This document shows, one piece after another, positions 25,548 to 35,816 of a stretch of 64,000 nucleotides of DNA (positions within the stretch are counted from its first letter, which is position 1; the number at the start of each line of letters is the position of its first letter). Position numbers and translations under genes: made by a program. Source of the DNA: Roseovarius sp. MMSF_3359. GTDB taxonomy: Bacteria; Pseudomonadota; Alphaproteobacteria; Rhodobacterales; Rhodobacteraceae. The stretch lies in contig NZ_JASHJC010000006.1 in NCBI RefSeq assembly GCF_030733385.1, forward strand, positions 218,382 through 282,381, in the 5' to 3' direction. A model generated the notes under the pieces. The model did no database searches, was not told the origin of the DNA, and worked only from the letters and a program-made list of their open reading frames with translations.

Positions 25548-28181
25548 GTGACGTCTGCCAAATCCGCCGTGACGCCGATGATGGCGCAATATCTCGAGAT
25601 CAAGGCGCAATATACCAATGCGCTTTTGTTTTATCGGATGGGCGATTTCTATGAGCTGTTCTTTGATGATGCCGTGGCCGCCAGTGCCGCGCTTGATATC
25701 GCGCTCACCAAACGCGGCAAACACCTGGGCGAGGATATCGCGATGTGCGGCGTCCCGGTTCACTCCGCCGAAGGGTATCTGCTGACCCTCATCCGTAAAG
25801 GCTTCCGCGTCGCCGTCTGCGAGCAGATGGAAAGCCCGGCGGAAGCGAAAAAGCGCGGGTCGAAATCCGTCGTAAAGCGCGACGTGATCCGGCTGGTCAC
25901 GCCCGGAACCTTGACGGAGGAGAGCCTGCTTGACGCAAGGCGGCACAATTACCTGGCCAGTTTTGCCGAGGTCCGCGGCGCACATGCGCTGGCCTGGGTC
26001 GATATCTCGACCGGGTCTTTCCGGGTCATGCCGATATCCGCGGTCCGCCTGGGGCCGGAGCTTGCGCGACTCGCGCCAAGCGAGGTTGTGATCGCGGATG
26101 GCACGGACCTGGCAGAAATAGTGACTGAATCTGGCGCATCATACACGCCCCTTGGCCGCGCAGCCTTTGACAGCACCGGGGGCGAAAAACGCCTCTGCGC
26201 GCTCTTCGGGGTTGGGACCCTGGATGCCTTCGGGCAGTTTTCCCGCCCCGAGATTGCGGCGATGGGCGCGATTGTCGAGTATCTGGAGATCACCCAGAAG
26301 GGTAAGCTGCCTTTGCTGCGCCCGCCGGTACGGGAAGATCATACCGAGGTTCTGCAGATCGACGCGGCGACACGGCGTAACCTCGAACTGACACATGCGC
26401 TTTCCGGTGGGCGTGCCGGATCGTTGCTGTCGTCGATTGATCGCACCGTCACCGCCGGGGGCGGGCGACTATTGGAGCGACGCTTGTCGAGCCCGTCGCG
26501 GCAGTTGGATGTGATCAACGCACGGCACGATTCCGTGGCTTTTGCGGTGGAACAGTCTCGATTGTCAGGACAGTTGCGCGAAACACTGCGCAAAGTGCCA
26601 GATCTCGATCGGGCACTGTCCCGGCTGGGGCTTGACCGCGGGGGGCCGCGCGATCTTGCCGCCATTCGCAATGGGCTGGAACAGGCCGCCGAGCTGGCAG
26701 AGCTGTTGGCGACCCATGATCTCCCGGCCTTGTTGCAGGCCGCCATCGGATCGCTTCGGGGTCACAGCGACCTGACTGAAATGCTGGAACGGGCACTTGT
26801 AGCTGAACCCCCATTGCTGGTCCGCGACGGCGGGTTCATTGCCGAAGGCTATGACGCCGAACTCGACGATTGCCGCAAGTTGCGAGACGAAGGACGCGGC
26901 GTGATTGCGGCGATGCAGGCGGAGTACGCCGAGTTGACCGGCATCCAATCCCTCAAGATCAAGCACAACAACGTGCTGGGCTATTTCGTCGAAGTCACCA
27001 GTACTCATGCCGACAAAATGCTGTCGGAGCCGCTGAGCGAGACGTTCAAACATCGCCAGACCACGGCCAATCAGGTCCGCTTCACCACTGTCCCCCTGAG
27101 CGAGATGGAAACCAGGATTCTGAATGCTGGCGGACGGGCGATTGAGATCGAAAAGCGGCTCTATGACACCCTGAAAGACGCCATTCTGGAAAAATCCGCC
27201 GAGGTCGCGCAGGCCGCCCGTGCCCTGGCCGAGATGGATCTGACGACGGCGCTTGCTGACCTCGCAACCGGAGAGAACTGGTGTCGGCCCAAGGTCGATA
27301 CCAGCCGCGCGCTCAAGATAACCGACGGACGCCATCCGGTTGTCGAACAGGCCCTGCGAACGCAGGACGGCAGCCCTTTCATCGCCAATGACAGCGATCT
27401 GGGCGATGGCGCCAATATCTGGCTGCTGACCGGCCCGAACATGGCAGGTAAATCGACCTACCTGCGGCAGAATGCGCTGATTGCCGTGCTGGCGCAGATG
27501 GGCAGCTATGTACCCGCGCATTCGGCGCATATCGGGCTGGTCAGCCAGCTGTTCAGCCGGGTGGGCGCGTCCGACGACCTGGCGCGGGGCCGGTCCACTT
27601 TCATGGTTGAGATGGTCGAAACCGCGGCCATACTCAACCAGGCGGACGATCATGCGCTGGTGATCCTCGATGAAATCGGGCGCGGCACGGCCACTTATGA
27701 TGGCCTCTCAATCGCCTGGGCGACGCTTGAACACCTGCATGACGTGAACGGCTGCCGCGCCCTATTCGCGACCCATTACCACGAAATGACGAATCTCAGC
27801 GACAAGCTGGCGCGCGTCGAAAACGCCACCGTCGCGGTCAAGGAACATGATGGCGAGGTGATTTTCCTGCACGAGGTCCGGCAAGGTGCTGCGGATCGTT
27901 CTTACGGGGTGCAGGTCGCCAAGCTCGCCGGGCTGCCGGATGCTGTCGTTGCACGGGCGCGGGTGGTTCTCGATGCGCTGGAAAAGGGTGAACGCGAAGG
28001 CGGCACCGCGCAGAAAGCATTGATTGACGACCTGCCACTTTTTGCCGCGACACCGCCACCGCCTCCTGTCCCCACAAAAACCTCCGAAGTCGAGGAGCGG
28101 CTTGCAGAAGTCCTCCCCGATGACCTGACCGCGCGGGAGGCGTTAAACCTGATCTACGAGCTCAAGGATTTGCTGCGATGA
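25548..28181 (+). CDS. mutS: DNA mismatch repair protein MutS
   Basis: An 877-aa protein from a GTG at 25548 (MTSAKSAVTP), preceded by GAGGGG. Upstream in-frame starts to 25419 lack family sequence. Domain I has the mismatch-stacking FYELFFDDA motif near residue 34. The ATPase at the C-terminal end has Walker A GPNMAGKSTYLRQ at about 629 and Walker B LDEIGRGTATYDG. It recognises mismatches and starts repair with MutL. The last ATG-TGA overlap couples it to the CocE-type hydrolase. Confidence 0.96.
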   Translation: MTSAKSAVTPMMAQYLEIKAQYTNALLFYRMGDFYELFFDDAVAASAALDIALTKRGKHLGEDIAMCGVPVHSAEGYLLTLIRKGFRVAVCEQMESPAEAKKRGSKSVVKRDVIRLVTPGTLTEESLLDARRHNYLASFAEVRGAHALAWVDISTGSFRVMPISAVRLGPELARLAPSEVVIADGTDLAEIVTESGASYTPLGRAAFDSTGGEKRLCALFGVGTLDAFGQFSRPEIAAMGAIVEYLEITQKGKLPLLRPPVREDHTEVLQIDAATRRNLELTHALSGGRAGSLLSSIDRTVTAGGGRLLERRLSSPSRQLDVINARHDSVAFAVEQSRLSGQLRETLRKVPDLDRALSRLGLDRGGPRDLAAIRNGLEQAAELAELLATHDLPALLQAAIGSLRGHSDLTEMLERALVAEPPLLVRDGGFIAEGYDAELDDCRKLRDEGRGVIAAMQAEYAELTGIQSLKIKHNNVLGYFVEVTSTHADKMLSEPLSETFKHRQTTANQVRFTTVPLSEMETRILNAGGRAIEIEKRLYDTLKDAILEKSAEVAQAARALAEMDLTTALADLATGENWCRPKVDTSRALKITDGRHPVVEQALRTQDGSPFIANDSDLGDGANIWLLTGPNMAGKSTYLRQNALIAVLAQMGSYVPAHSAHIGLVSQLFSRVGASDDLARGRSTFMVEMVETAAILNQADDHALVILDEIGRGTATYDGLSIAWATLEHLHDVNGCRALFATHYHEMTNLSDKLARVENATVAVKEHDGEVIFLHEVRQGAADRSYGVQVAKLAGLPDAVVARARVVLDALEKGEREGGTAQKALIDDLPLFAATPPPPPVPTKTSEVEERLAEVLPDDLTAREALNLIYELKDLLR

Positions 28182-30136
28182 TCATTCATCCGGATATGGC
28201 GATAACGCTCCCCGACGGTACGCGCCTGTCGGCGCGGGTTTGGATGCCTGATAACGCGGAATCAGAGCCTGTTCCTGCGATACTTGAGTATTTGCCCTAT
28301 CGAAAATCCGACGGTACGGCAGCGCGAGACCACGGCATGCACCTGCATTTCGCCCGCGCCGGATACGCCTGCCTTCGGGTGGATCGGCGAGGGTGCGGCG
28401 ATAGTGAAGGGCTCTTTGACGACGAATACTCCGAGCAGGAATTGCAGGATGGCGTCGACATCATCAACTGGATCGCGGCACAGCCCTGGTGCACCGGAAA
28501 GGTCGGGATCCAGGGGATCAGTTGGGGCGGGTTCAACGGGCTTCAGATCGCGGCGCGCGCGCCCGAGGCGCTCAAGGCGGTCATCAGCATTGGCACGACG
28601 GTCGATCGTTACCACGATGACATCCATTACAAAGGCGGCATTCAACTTAGCGAAAATATCGGCTGGGCCGCGACCGTCTCTTCCTGGTTTTCGATGCCAC
28701 CGGATCCGGCGCTGCGCCCTGATTGGCGCGAGATGTGGCTTCAGCGACTGGAAAACGCGCCGTTTCTGGCAAGCCGCTGGATGCACCATGCGGACCGCGA
28801 CGATTACTGGAAACACGGATCGGTTTGCGAAGACTACGGTGCAATAAAGGCACCGGTTCTAGTGATGGGCGGGCTGCATGACGGCTATCGCAACGCCATG
28901 GCGGCATTGGTGGGCGGGATGAGCGCCCCGGTCAAAGGCGTCGCCGGACCGTGGAACCACAAATACCCGAACATCAGCACCATTGAGCCGTCCATTGACT
29001 ATCTTGGTAAGGCGCTCAGGTGGTGGGATCACTGGTTAAAAGGCGTCGATACGGGCGTTGAGGCCGACCCCACCTATCGAACCTATGTGATGGACAGCAT
29101 CAAACCGGATCCAGCCCTTTCCTTCCGGCCTGGTCGATGGTTTGGATTGAAGGGTGATCCGCGCGACGCCGTCGAGATCGAAGAACTCGGCCTTGGCGAC
29201 GGCACACTTGGCCATAGAGCGCCGTTTTCAGCGGAATTAGTGACTGATTTGCGATGTGGGCGCAGTTGCGGTGAATTCTTTCCTTTCGGGTTCGGACCCG
29301 GAGAATTGCCGGACGACCAAAACCATGATGATCGCCTGTCGCTATGCTTTGAAAGCGAGCCGACCAGTAACGGCCGCGATCTTTTCGGCGCGCCGGAACT
29401 CACCCTTCAGGTGGCGGCAAACGGACCACGGGCGCAGATCGCGGCCCGGCTTTGTGACGTCCGGCCGGATGGCACATCGGCGCTTATCACGATGGGGCTG
29501 CTGAATTTGCGGCATCGCAACGGCTTTGATGCTGCCGAGGAACTGGTAGCGAATACGGCGTATGACGTTTCGCTGAACCTGGATCAGGCATCGTATCACC
29601 TCCCCGCAGGTCATCGGTTGCGGCTTGCGATCTCTGGCAGCTATTGGCCATTTTGCTGGCCTGAGGGGCAGGATGTAACGCTGACCATCAGCGGCGGAAC
29701 CTTGTCTTTGCCTTGGCTTGACCCGGATAAGGCGGTGCCCGTTGATTTCGATCCGCCCGTTGAGATGGAAGAACGGGCCTACCAACAACTCAAGACCGGA
29801 AATGAGCGCAAAGAGTGGCGGGAGGATCCCGCATCGGGCCGACAGACGCTAGAGATATCCGGCGATCACGGACGGCGGCTGGATACTGAGACGGGTTTGA
29901 TCACCGAAAGCGCGGTGAGCGAGCGATGGGAGATTACCCCAACCGACCCGGCGAGCGCGCAGGTCGAGATCACCTGGACGCGGTCGCTCGGACGCGGCGA
30001 TTGGGAGGTCAGCAGCAAGGTCGTCACGCGAATGCGCGGCGAGGCGGATGCGTTTGTCGTTCATCAACATGTTGAGGCTTTTGAAGGCACCCAAAAAGTC
30101 TTTGACCGGCAATATTCAGACACGATTCCACGCTGA
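28178..30136 (+). CDS. CocE/NonD-family hydrolase
   Basis: A 652-aa protein overlapping the mutS stop as ATGA. The N-terminal alpha/beta-hydrolase domain of X-Pro dipeptidyl-peptidase (S15) type has the nucleophile elbow GISWGGFNG with Ser114, and HDGYRNA/WNHKYPN segments around the catalytic Asp and His. A C-terminal jelly-roll domain follows (about 380-600), as in CocE cocaine esterase and alpha-amino-acid ester hydrolases. No signal peptide is seen. The natural substrate is not predictable. Coupling to mutS is probably positional rather than functional. Confidence 0.9.
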   Translation: MIIHPDMAITLPDGTRLSARVWMPDNAESEPVPAILEYLPYRKSDGTAARDHGMHLHFARAGYACLRVDRRGCGDSEGLFDDEYSEQELQDGVDIINWIAAQPWCTGKVGIQGISWGGFNGLQIAARAPEALKAVISIGTTVDRYHDDIHYKGGIQLSENIGWAATVSSWFSMPPDPALRPDWREMWLQRLENAPFLASRWMHHADRDDYWKHGSVCEDYGAIKAPVLVMGGLHDGYRNAMAALVGGMSAPVKGVAGPWNHKYPNISTIEPSIDYLGKALRWWDHWLKGVDTGVEADPTYRTYVMDSIKPDPALSFRPGRWFGLKGDPRDAVEIEELGLGDGTLGHRAPFSAELVTDLRCGRSCGEFFPFGFGPGELPDDQNHDDRLSLCFESEPTSNGRDLFGAPELTLQVAANGPRAQIAARLCDVRPDGTSALITMGLLNLRHRNGFDAAEELVANTAYDVSLNLDQASYHLPAGHRLRLAISGSYWPFCWPEGQDVTLTISGGTLSLPWLDPDKAVPVDFDPPVEMEERAYQQLKTGNERKEWREDPASGRQTLEISGDHGRRLDTETGLITESAVSERWEITPTDPASAQVEITWTRSLGRGDWEVSSKVVTRMRGEADAFVVHQHVEAFEGTQKVFDRQYSDTIPR

Positions 30137-30143
30137 AACCGCC

Positions 30144-31190
30144 CTACCAGCTACCACTGGCACCCCCACCGCTTGAGCTGCCACCGCCAAAAGAGGACGA
30201 GGAGGACGAGCTTTTGCTTTTCTTCGGAGTCGTCCGCCACCCGGTATATGTGTCGTGGCAATTGTGGCACTGATAGTCGATCCGTTGCTTGCCGGTCGTC
30301 GTGGTCGTGGCTACCTTGACGGTGGTGGTTTCAGCCTCAAGCGTGCGAAAACTGCAACTGCGGCACGCGCCATAGGATGAAAACCAGGCTTTGTAGGCTT
30401 CGATGGTGATGTGTTCGCAAAGCGGGCATTCCCACACATCGTAGTCCACGCTTTTCAGGTGCTCTTCGACGATCTGACCTTCTTCCAGATGAGCATCCTC
30501 GGAATGATCATCCAGACGGATCATAGGGCATTGGTCATTCGGACAGATCCGCGCCCGGTCCCGCTTCCAGCGGCGGTAAGCCTGGACCGGCAACAGAAGC
30601 AGCGGCGCTGCCAAGAGGTAGATCCAGTTCCCCACCGCGAGGAACATCCGTTTGATCCCGTTCCAGATCTTGACATGAAGCGGGTCGGCAGGCGCGGCCG
30701 ATTTGCCATCCGTCAGATCGCTGATGACAGCATCCACCCCAAGCGCAATCCCGGCGGCATAGTTGTCGTTGCGAAACTGCGGGACGATAACGCGGTCGAT
30801 AATCGCCTTCATCGGCGCATCCTTACTGCGCCCATAGCCCGAACCAACCTCGATCCGCATTTTCCGGTCAAAGCGGGCGATCAGCATCATCACACCATCA
30901 TTCCGTGTGGCATCCCCGACCCCCCAATGATTGAAAAGCCCGGTGGCGAATGGCTCAATCGCGCCGGTGTGGCCAAAATCCTGCATGGTGTTGATCGTCA
31001 CAACCGTGAATTCAACACCCTCCTCCGAGCGGAGCCGCTTCAAATCGGATCGAATGTCGTCCTCTTCTTCATCCGTCAAAAGATCGGCGAAGTCGTTGAC
31101 GTAAATCTCGGAGTAATCGGGATATGTCTGCGCGCGGGCATCGGGCGCCAAAACGGTCAGCGCCACGATAAGGGTCAGAAGGATACGCAT
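30144..31190 (-). CDS. TPM-domain protein with cysteine-rich zinc-ribbon region
   Basis: A 348-aa protein from the ATG at 31190. It has a signal peptide (LLTLIVALTVLAPDARA), a TPM domain at about 35-160 (VNDFADLLTDEEEDDIR, NDGVMMLIARFDRKMRIEVGSGYG), and one membrane segment (WIYLLAAPLLLLPVQAY). The C-terminal part has several CxxC pairs (CPNDQC, CPLC, CRSC, CHNC) like zinc ribbons. It ends in a Ser/Gly-rich tail. The TPM family acts in photosystem and envelope biology elsewhere; the role here is unknown. It lies just downstream of grpE on the same strand. Confidence 0.88.
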   Translation of the reverse strand: MRILLTLIVALTVLAPDARAQTYPDYSEIYVNDFADLLTDEEEDDIRSDLKRLRSEEGVEFTVVTINTMQDFGHTGAIEPFATGLFNHWGVGDATRNDGVMMLIARFDRKMRIEVGSGYGRSKDAPMKAIIDRVIVPQFRNDNYAAGIALGVDAVISDLTDGKSAAPADPLHVKIWNGIKRMFLAVGNWIYLLAAPLLLLPVQAYRRWKRDRARICPNDQCPMIRLDDHSEDAHLEEGQIVEEHLKSVDYDVWECPLCEHITIEAYKAWFSSYGACRSCSFRTLEAETTTVKVATTTTTGKQRIDYQCHNCHDTYTGWRTTPKKSKSSSSSSSFGGGSSSGGGASGSW

Positions 31191-31232
31191 GAACTTACCT
31201 GTATTTCGGGCCGATAGTTCGGCCACGGCAGG

Positions 31233-31793
31233 TTAGTCTTTCATCGACGAAACGCCAACCTGCGCCGGTCGCAGGATGCGATCATGCAGCATGAAACCCT
31301 CGGCAGAGACCTGAATGATCTCACCGGCCTTGGTGCCGGGCAGGGGCGCTTCGAACATCGCTTCGTGCTCCTGCGGATCAAACCGGTCGCCGACCTCGGG
31401 CGAAATCAACCGGATGCCGTGCTTGGAAAAGACGTTGAGCAGCTCCCGCATGGTCAGGTCGATGCCTTCGAAAAACGCAGGTGCCGCGGCGCGCTGCTCT
31501 TCGGTGGCTGATTCGAGGGCGCGTTTCATGTTGTCGAAGACGGGCAGCATATCGCGGGCGAGCTTTGAGCCACCGTAATTTGCCGCCTCAAGCCGATCCT
31601 TATCGGAGCGTTTGCGCGCATTTTCGGCGTCCGCCAAGGCGCGCATGAACTTGTCCTGCAGCGCGTCCCGCTCCGCCCGAAGCGCGTCAATTTCCGCTTC
31701 TTCATCAGTGATTTCAGCGGTTTCCGCCTCAAGCTCTTCGGCCAGGGCCGCTTCGATGTCGTCCAGGAATTCTTCGTTTTTCGCTTCTGCCAT
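31233..31793 (-). CDS. grpE: GrpE nucleotide-exchange factor for DnaK
   Basis: A 186-aa protein from the ATG at 31793, behind GAGG at normal spacing; a GTG at 31802 would add three residues. An N-terminal acidic coiled coil (EELEAETAEITDEEAEIDALRAE, residues about 15-50) leads to the four-helix and beta-wing domain with NARKRSDKDRLEAANYG and the MFEAPLPGTKAGEI segment. It releases ADP from DnaK. It lies 11 bp downstream of hrcA, forming the usual hrcA-grpE operon. Confidence 0.95.
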   Translation of the reverse strand: MAEAKNEEFLDDIEAALAEELEAETAEITDEEAEIDALRAERDALQDKFMRALADAENARKRSDKDRLEAANYGGSKLARDMLPVFDNMKRALESATEEQRAAAPAFFEGIDLTMRELLNVFSKHGIRLISPEVGDRFDPQEHEAMFEAPLPGTKAGEIIQVSAEGFMLHDRILRPAQVGVSSMKD

Positions 31794-31804
31794 CTTTTTC
31801 ACCT

Positions 31805-32869
31805 CTAACCCCGGTCGGCGATCAATTTGCCAACCAGTTGCGCCGTGTAATCCACAATCGGCACGATCCGTCCGTAGTTCAGGCGGGTCGGGCCAATCAC
31901 GCCCACCGCACCCACAATCTTTCGATCAGCGTTCATATATGGAGAGACCACCAAAGAGGAACCCGAAAGTGAGAAAAGTTTGTTCTCAGAGCCAATAAAA
32001 ATGCGCACACCTTCGCCTTCCTCGGTCAGTTCGAGGAATTCGGCAATGTCACGCTTGCGCTCAAGGTCATCGAAAAGCGTCCGGATACGGTCCAGGTCTT
32101 CTTCGCCAGTCTCGGAATTCAGAAGATTCGCGCGGCCCCGCACGATCAGGCGCTCGTAACTGTCGCCGTCCCCATCCCATACGGCGAGGCCGCTTTCGAC
32201 CATCGCATGAGACAATTGGTCGATCTCCTGCCGCCGTGCGTCAATCTGCGCGGCAATGGCGGACTGCACCTCCGAAAGCGTCTTACCCTCGATCAGCGCG
32301 TTCAGGAAATTCGCGGCTTCACGCATCGAACTTGGTGTCTGCCCCGGCGGCGGGTTGAACACCCGGTTTTCCACATGGCCATCGGCAAAGACCAGCACCA
32401 CGAGGGCGCGATCATGGCCGAGGCTCACAAACTCGATATGTTTGATCGGGGCTTCATGTTTCGGCGTCAGCACCAGCGAGGCACCATGGGTCACGCCGGA
32501 TAGCGCCGATCCGACGCGATCAAGCGCCGCCGCCACATCATCCGAATTACTACCCATCGTGGCGTCAATCATCTGCCGGTCGGTGTTTTCCAGGTCACCC
32601 ACTTCGAGCAACCCGTCCACGAACATCCGCAGCCCTTCCTGGGTCGGGATCCGACCGGCACTGATATGCGGACTGTCGAGCAGGCCGAGATATTCCAGAT
32701 CCTGCATGACATTGCGGATCGTTGCCGCACTAACCTTCTCGCTCATGTCGCGGGTCAGGGTCCGCGAACCAACGGGATCACCACTGGCAAGATACCCCTC
32801 GACAACCCGGCGAAACACCTCGCGGGAGCGGTCGTTCATCTCGGCCAGGATTTTGCTGCTGTCGGTCAT
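31805..32869 (-). CDS. hrcA: Heat-inducible transcription repressor HrcA
   Basis: A 354-aa repressor from the ATG at 32869 (MTDSSKIL). The N-terminal winged helix ([28 protein letters not shown]) binds CIRCE operators, and the GAF-like domain follows. It normally represses groESL and, in some bacteria, its own operon. No CIRCE palindrome is visible upstream of it here, so its targets are probably elsewhere. It is divergent from rph. Confidence 0.95.
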   Translation of the reverse strand: MTDSSKILAEMNDRSREVFRRVVEGYLASGDPVGSRTLTRDMSEKVSAATIRNVMQDLEYLGLLDSPHISAGRIPTQEGLRMFVDGLLEVGDLENTDRQMIDATMGSNSDDVAAALDRVGSALSGVTHGASLVLTPKHEAPIKHIEFVSLGHDRALVVLVFADGHVENRVFNPPPGQTPSSMREAANFLNALIEGKTLSEVQSAIAAQIDARRQEIDQLSHAMVESGLAVWDGDGDSYERLIVRGRANLLNSETGEEDLDRIRTLFDDLERKRDIAEFLELTEEGEGVRIFIGSENKLFSLSGSSLVVSPYMNADRKIVGAVGVIGPTRLNYGRIVPIVDYTAQLVGKLIADRG

Positions 32870-32899
32870 GGGGTCCGTCTTGTGCGAATTCCGGCTCGT

Positions 32900-32928
32900 A
32901 CTAAATGCCGCGCCGATCAAAAGGTCAA
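32900..32928 (-). promoter_or_regulatory. Candidate sigma-70-type promoter of hrcA-grpE
   Basis: On the minus strand a TTGACC (32923-32928) is separated by 17 bases from TTTAGT (32900-32905), about 30 bp upstream of the hrcA ATG. This matches a housekeeping promoter with a short 5' leader. Confidence 0.4.
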
Positions 32929-32992
32929 TCGGGGTTGCTATCCGGGTGGCCGCACCTGTATCCCCAAGCCTGACAGAAAAGAGGATGTTGCA

Positions 32993-33709
32993 ATGCGACC
33001 TTCGGGTAGAGATTTAAGCGAGATGCGCGCGGTTTCAATCGAAACCGGGATCACGAAACATGCCGAAGGGTCCTGCATGATCCGCATTGGCGATACCCAT
33101 GTGCTTTGCACCGCCACGATCGAAGATCGCGTGCCGCCGTTCATCAAGGGGTCGGGCCTTGGTTGGGTCACGGCCGAATACGGCATGTTACCCCGCTCAA
33201 CCACCAGCCGGATGCGGCGGGAGGCCACCGCCGGCAAGCAAGGCGGGCGCACTGTCGAGATCCAACGCCTGATCGGCCGGTCGCTGCGGGCAGGTATTGA
33301 TCGCGTGGCCCTGGGCGAGCGGCAGATTACCGTCGATTGTGACGTGATCCAGGCCGATGGCGGCACCCGTTGTGCATCGATCACCGGCGGTTGGGTCGCA
33401 TTGCGGCTTGCGATCGCCAAGCTCATGAAAACCGGCGATGTCATCAGCGATCCGATGCCCGATCCCGTCGCCGCCGTAAGCTGCGGGATTTATGCGGGTC
33501 AGCCGGTTCTGGACCTTGATTACCCAGAGGACAGCGAAGCGGGTGTCGATGGCAATTTCATCATGACCGGATCGAAGCAGTTGATCGAAGTACAGATGAG
33601 CGCCGAGGGCTCGACCTATTCGCGCGATCAGATGAACCAGCTCATGGATCTGGCCGAAAAAGGCGTGGATGAGCTTGTCGCGGCGCAATTGGCGGCGGTC
33701 AATGCGTAA
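32993..33709 (+). CDS. rph: Ribonuclease PH
   Basis: A 238-aa phosphorolytic 3'-5' exoribonuclease trimming tRNA ends. Motifs include [17 protein letters not shown] at the start, [21 protein letters not shown] and [18 protein letters not shown]. The ATG at 32993 follows GAGG about 8 nt upstream. The downstream rdgB overlaps it by 8 bp, as in many alphaproteobacteria. Confidence 0.96.
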   Translation: MRPSGRDLSEMRAVSIETGITKHAEGSCMIRIGDTHVLCTATIEDRVPPFIKGSGLGWVTAEYGMLPRSTTSRMRREATAGKQGGRTVEIQRLIGRSLRAGIDRVALGERQITVDCDVIQADGGTRCASITGGWVALRLAIAKLMKTGDVISDPMPDPVAAVSCGIYAGQPVLDLDYPEDSEAGVDGNFIMTGSKQLIEVQMSAEGSTYSRDQMNQLMDLAEKGVDELVAAQLAAVNA

Positions 33710-34310
33710 GTTCGACGGCGATACGCTTCTGGTGGCCACGCATAACGCGGGAAAGCTGGAAGAAATTGCCGAATTGCTGAAGCCCTTTGGCGTGAATGTT
33801 ATCGGCGCCGCCGAAAAGGGCCTGTCTGAGCCGGAAGAGACCGAGACGACTTTTGTCGGCAATGCCCGCATCAAAGCCCATGCCGCGGCCAAGGCAACCG
33901 GGCTTCCGGCCTTGTCCGATGATTCCGGGATTGAGATCGACGGTTTGGGCGGCGCACCGGGCGTATTTACGGCGGATTGGGCGGAAACAGAGACTGGTCG
34001 GGATTTTGTCATGGCCATGACGCGGGCGCATGACGAACTTATCCAAAAGGGCGCACCCAAGCCCTGGACCGCCCGGTTTTGTTGTACCCTGGTACTGGCC
34101 TGGCCCGATGGACACGACGAGGTCTATCCCGGGCGGGTCGCCGGTCAGATCACCTGGCCCATGCGCGGCAACAAGGGCCATGGATATGACCCGATTTTCA
34201 TCCCGGACGGGTACGACATTACCTTCGGCGAGATGGATCGGTGGGAGAAGAACCGGATAAGCCACCGCGCGGATGCCTTTGCCAAACTCGTGGCCGGGTC
34301 ATTTGGCTGA
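33702..34310 (+). CDS. rdgB: dITP/XTP pyrophosphatase RdgB
   Basis: A 202-aa Ham1/RdgB protein that removes ITP, dITP and XTP from the nucleotide pool. It has the N-terminal [11 protein letters not shown], the [11 protein letters not shown] metal-binding motif and the substrate loop [13 protein letters not shown]. The ATG at 33702 overlaps the rph stop by 8 bp, so it is translationally coupled. Confidence 0.95.
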   Translation: MRKFDGDTLLVATHNAGKLEEIAELLKPFGVNVIGAAEKGLSEPEETETTFVGNARIKAHAAAKATGLPALSDDSGIEIDGLGGAPGVFTADWAETETGRDFVMAMTRAHDELIQKGAPKPWTARFCCTLVLAWPDGHDEVYPGRVAGQITWPMRGNKGHGYDPIFIPDGYDITFGEMDRWEKNRISHRADAFAKLVAGSFG

Positions 34311-35463
34311 GGATTGGCAGCAGGCCGGTTTTGGCCTCTATCTGCACTGGCCCTTTTGCGAGGCAAAATGCCCGTATTGCGATTTCAACAGCCATGTAGC
34401 ACGCGAAATCGACCAGTCCGCCTGGGCGACAGCTTACCTGCGTGAAATCGACCGACACGCCGAATTGCTGCCGAACCGCGTGCTGAATTCGGTGTTCTTC
34501 GGTGGCGGAACGCCAAGCCTGATGAATCCGGACGTAGTGGACGCCATCATCACCCGCATCCGCAAAAGCTGGCCATCGGTAAACGACATGGAAATCACGT
34601 TGGAGGCCAATCCGGGATCGGTCGAAGCGGGGCGGTTTCGCGGTTATGCGCAGGCGGGTGTCTCGCGCATCTCGATGGGTGTACAGGCGCTGAACGATGA
34701 AGATTTGCGACGCCTGGGGCGTATCCATACCGTCGCAGAAGCACGCCAAGCCTTTGATATCGCTAAGCAATGTTTTGATCGTGTGAGCTTTGACATGATC
34801 TACGCGCGTCAGGATCAGACCCTTGACGATTGGAAGGCCGAACTGCAAGAGGCGCTTTCCATGGCGATTGATCACCTCTCTCTCTACCAACTGACGATCG
34901 AGGAGGGGACGGCGTTTGGCGACCGCTACGCCGCCGGCAAACTGCGCGGTCTGCCTGTGGAAGATACCGCCGCGGATATGTACGAGGCCACGCAGGAAAT
35001 GTGCGACGCTGCGGGCATGTCGGCCTATGAGGTTTCCAGTCATGCGCGGCCCGGGGCGGAGTCCCGGCACAACCTGATTTACTGGCGGTACGGCGATTAC
35101 ATCGGGATCGGCCCCGGTGCCCATGGGCGCATTACCCAAGCCGGCACACGGATCGCCACCGAGGCCTATTCGTCACCGGCCAAATGGCTCAGCGCCGCGA
35201 TGGGTGGCGAAACAGAAAAACTCCGCACACGTCTTTCCGGCATCGAACAGGCCGATGAATATGTCATGATGGGTCTTAGGATCACCGAGGGCATAGATCC
35301 GGCGCGCTACGCCGTACTTGCCGGAAGACCGTTGGACGCACAGGCCATTGATATGCTCGAAGACCTGGAAATGATCGACGCATCGCCATCGCGAATTCGC
35401 GTGACAGCGAAGGGCAGGATGTTGTTGAATGCGGTTATCAAAGAATTTTTGTCAGGAAATTGA
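34273..35463 (+). CDS. hemW: Radical SAM heme chaperone HemW
   Basis: About 396 aa from the ATG at 34273; a TTG at 34303 (LAEDWQQ) fits the usual family start better and overlaps rdgB less. The radical SAM cluster is CEAKCPYCDF, with GGGTPSL and the conserved SRISMGVQALND region. HemN-type enzymes carry an extra Cys (C-x3-C-x2-C-x-C); only the first three are seen here, so this is HemW rather than the oxygen-independent coproporphyrinogen oxidase. It inserts heme into respiratory enzymes. Confidence 0.85.
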   Translation: MPLPNSWPGHLAEDWQQAGFGLYLHWPFCEAKCPYCDFNSHVAREIDQSAWATAYLREIDRHAELLPNRVLNSVFFGGGTPSLMNPDVVDAIITRIRKSWPSVNDMEITLEANPGSVEAGRFRGYAQAGVSRISMGVQALNDEDLRRLGRIHTVAEARQAFDIAKQCFDRVSFDMIYARQDQTLDDWKAELQEALSMAIDHLSLYQLTIEEGTAFGDRYAAGKLRGLPVEDTAADMYEATQEMCDAAGMSAYEVSSHARPGAESRHNLIYWRYGDYIGIGPGAHGRITQAGTRIATEAYSSPAKWLSAAMGGETEKLRTRLSGIEQADEYVMMGLRITEGIDPARYAVLAGRPLDAQAIDMLEDLEMIDASPSRIRVTAKGRMLLNAVIKEFLSGN

Positions 35464-35816
35464 TGCGGCTGTTCTGGGCGATACTCGGTGTGTTGAGCCT
35501 TGGATTAGGTGTCATCGGCATCGCGCTCCCGCTGCTGCCGACGGTGCCGTTTATCCTGCTGGCAGCATTCTGTTTCGCCCGCTCCTCTGAAAGATTGCAT
35601 GCCTGGCTTATGGCTCATCGCCGCTTCGGACCAATGATCGACGACTGGAATGAGCGCGGCGCCATCAGCCTGCCGGTCAAGCGGCTTTCGACACTTTCAA
35701 TTCTGGCGGTGTTCGCAATCTCGGTGTTCATGGGGCTTCGGCCGATGATCCTCGGGATACAGGCCATCACGCTCGGGTGCGTAGCGTTGTTTATCTGGAC
35801 CCGGCCTAGCGGCTAG
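35463..35816 (+). CDS. DUF454 (YbaN) family inner-membrane protein
   Basis: A 117-aa protein with TM segments at about 4-38 and 75-115. The DUF454 signature is ALPLLPTVPFILLAAFCFARSSERLHAWL. Its ATG overlaps the hemW stop by 1 bp (TGATG). The 3' end overlaps parB on the other strand by 11 bp. Function is unknown. Confidence 0.88.
   Translation: MRLFWAILGVLSLGLGVIGIALPLLPTVPFILLAAFCFARSSERLHAWLMAHRRFGPMIDDWNERGAISLPVKRLSTLSILAVFAISVFMGLRPMILGIQAITLGCVALFIWTRPSG

Noticed and set aside
32870..32992. CIRCE operator upstream of hrcA
   Set aside because: No TTAGCACTC/GAGTGCTAA palindrome is present in the hrcA-rph gap.
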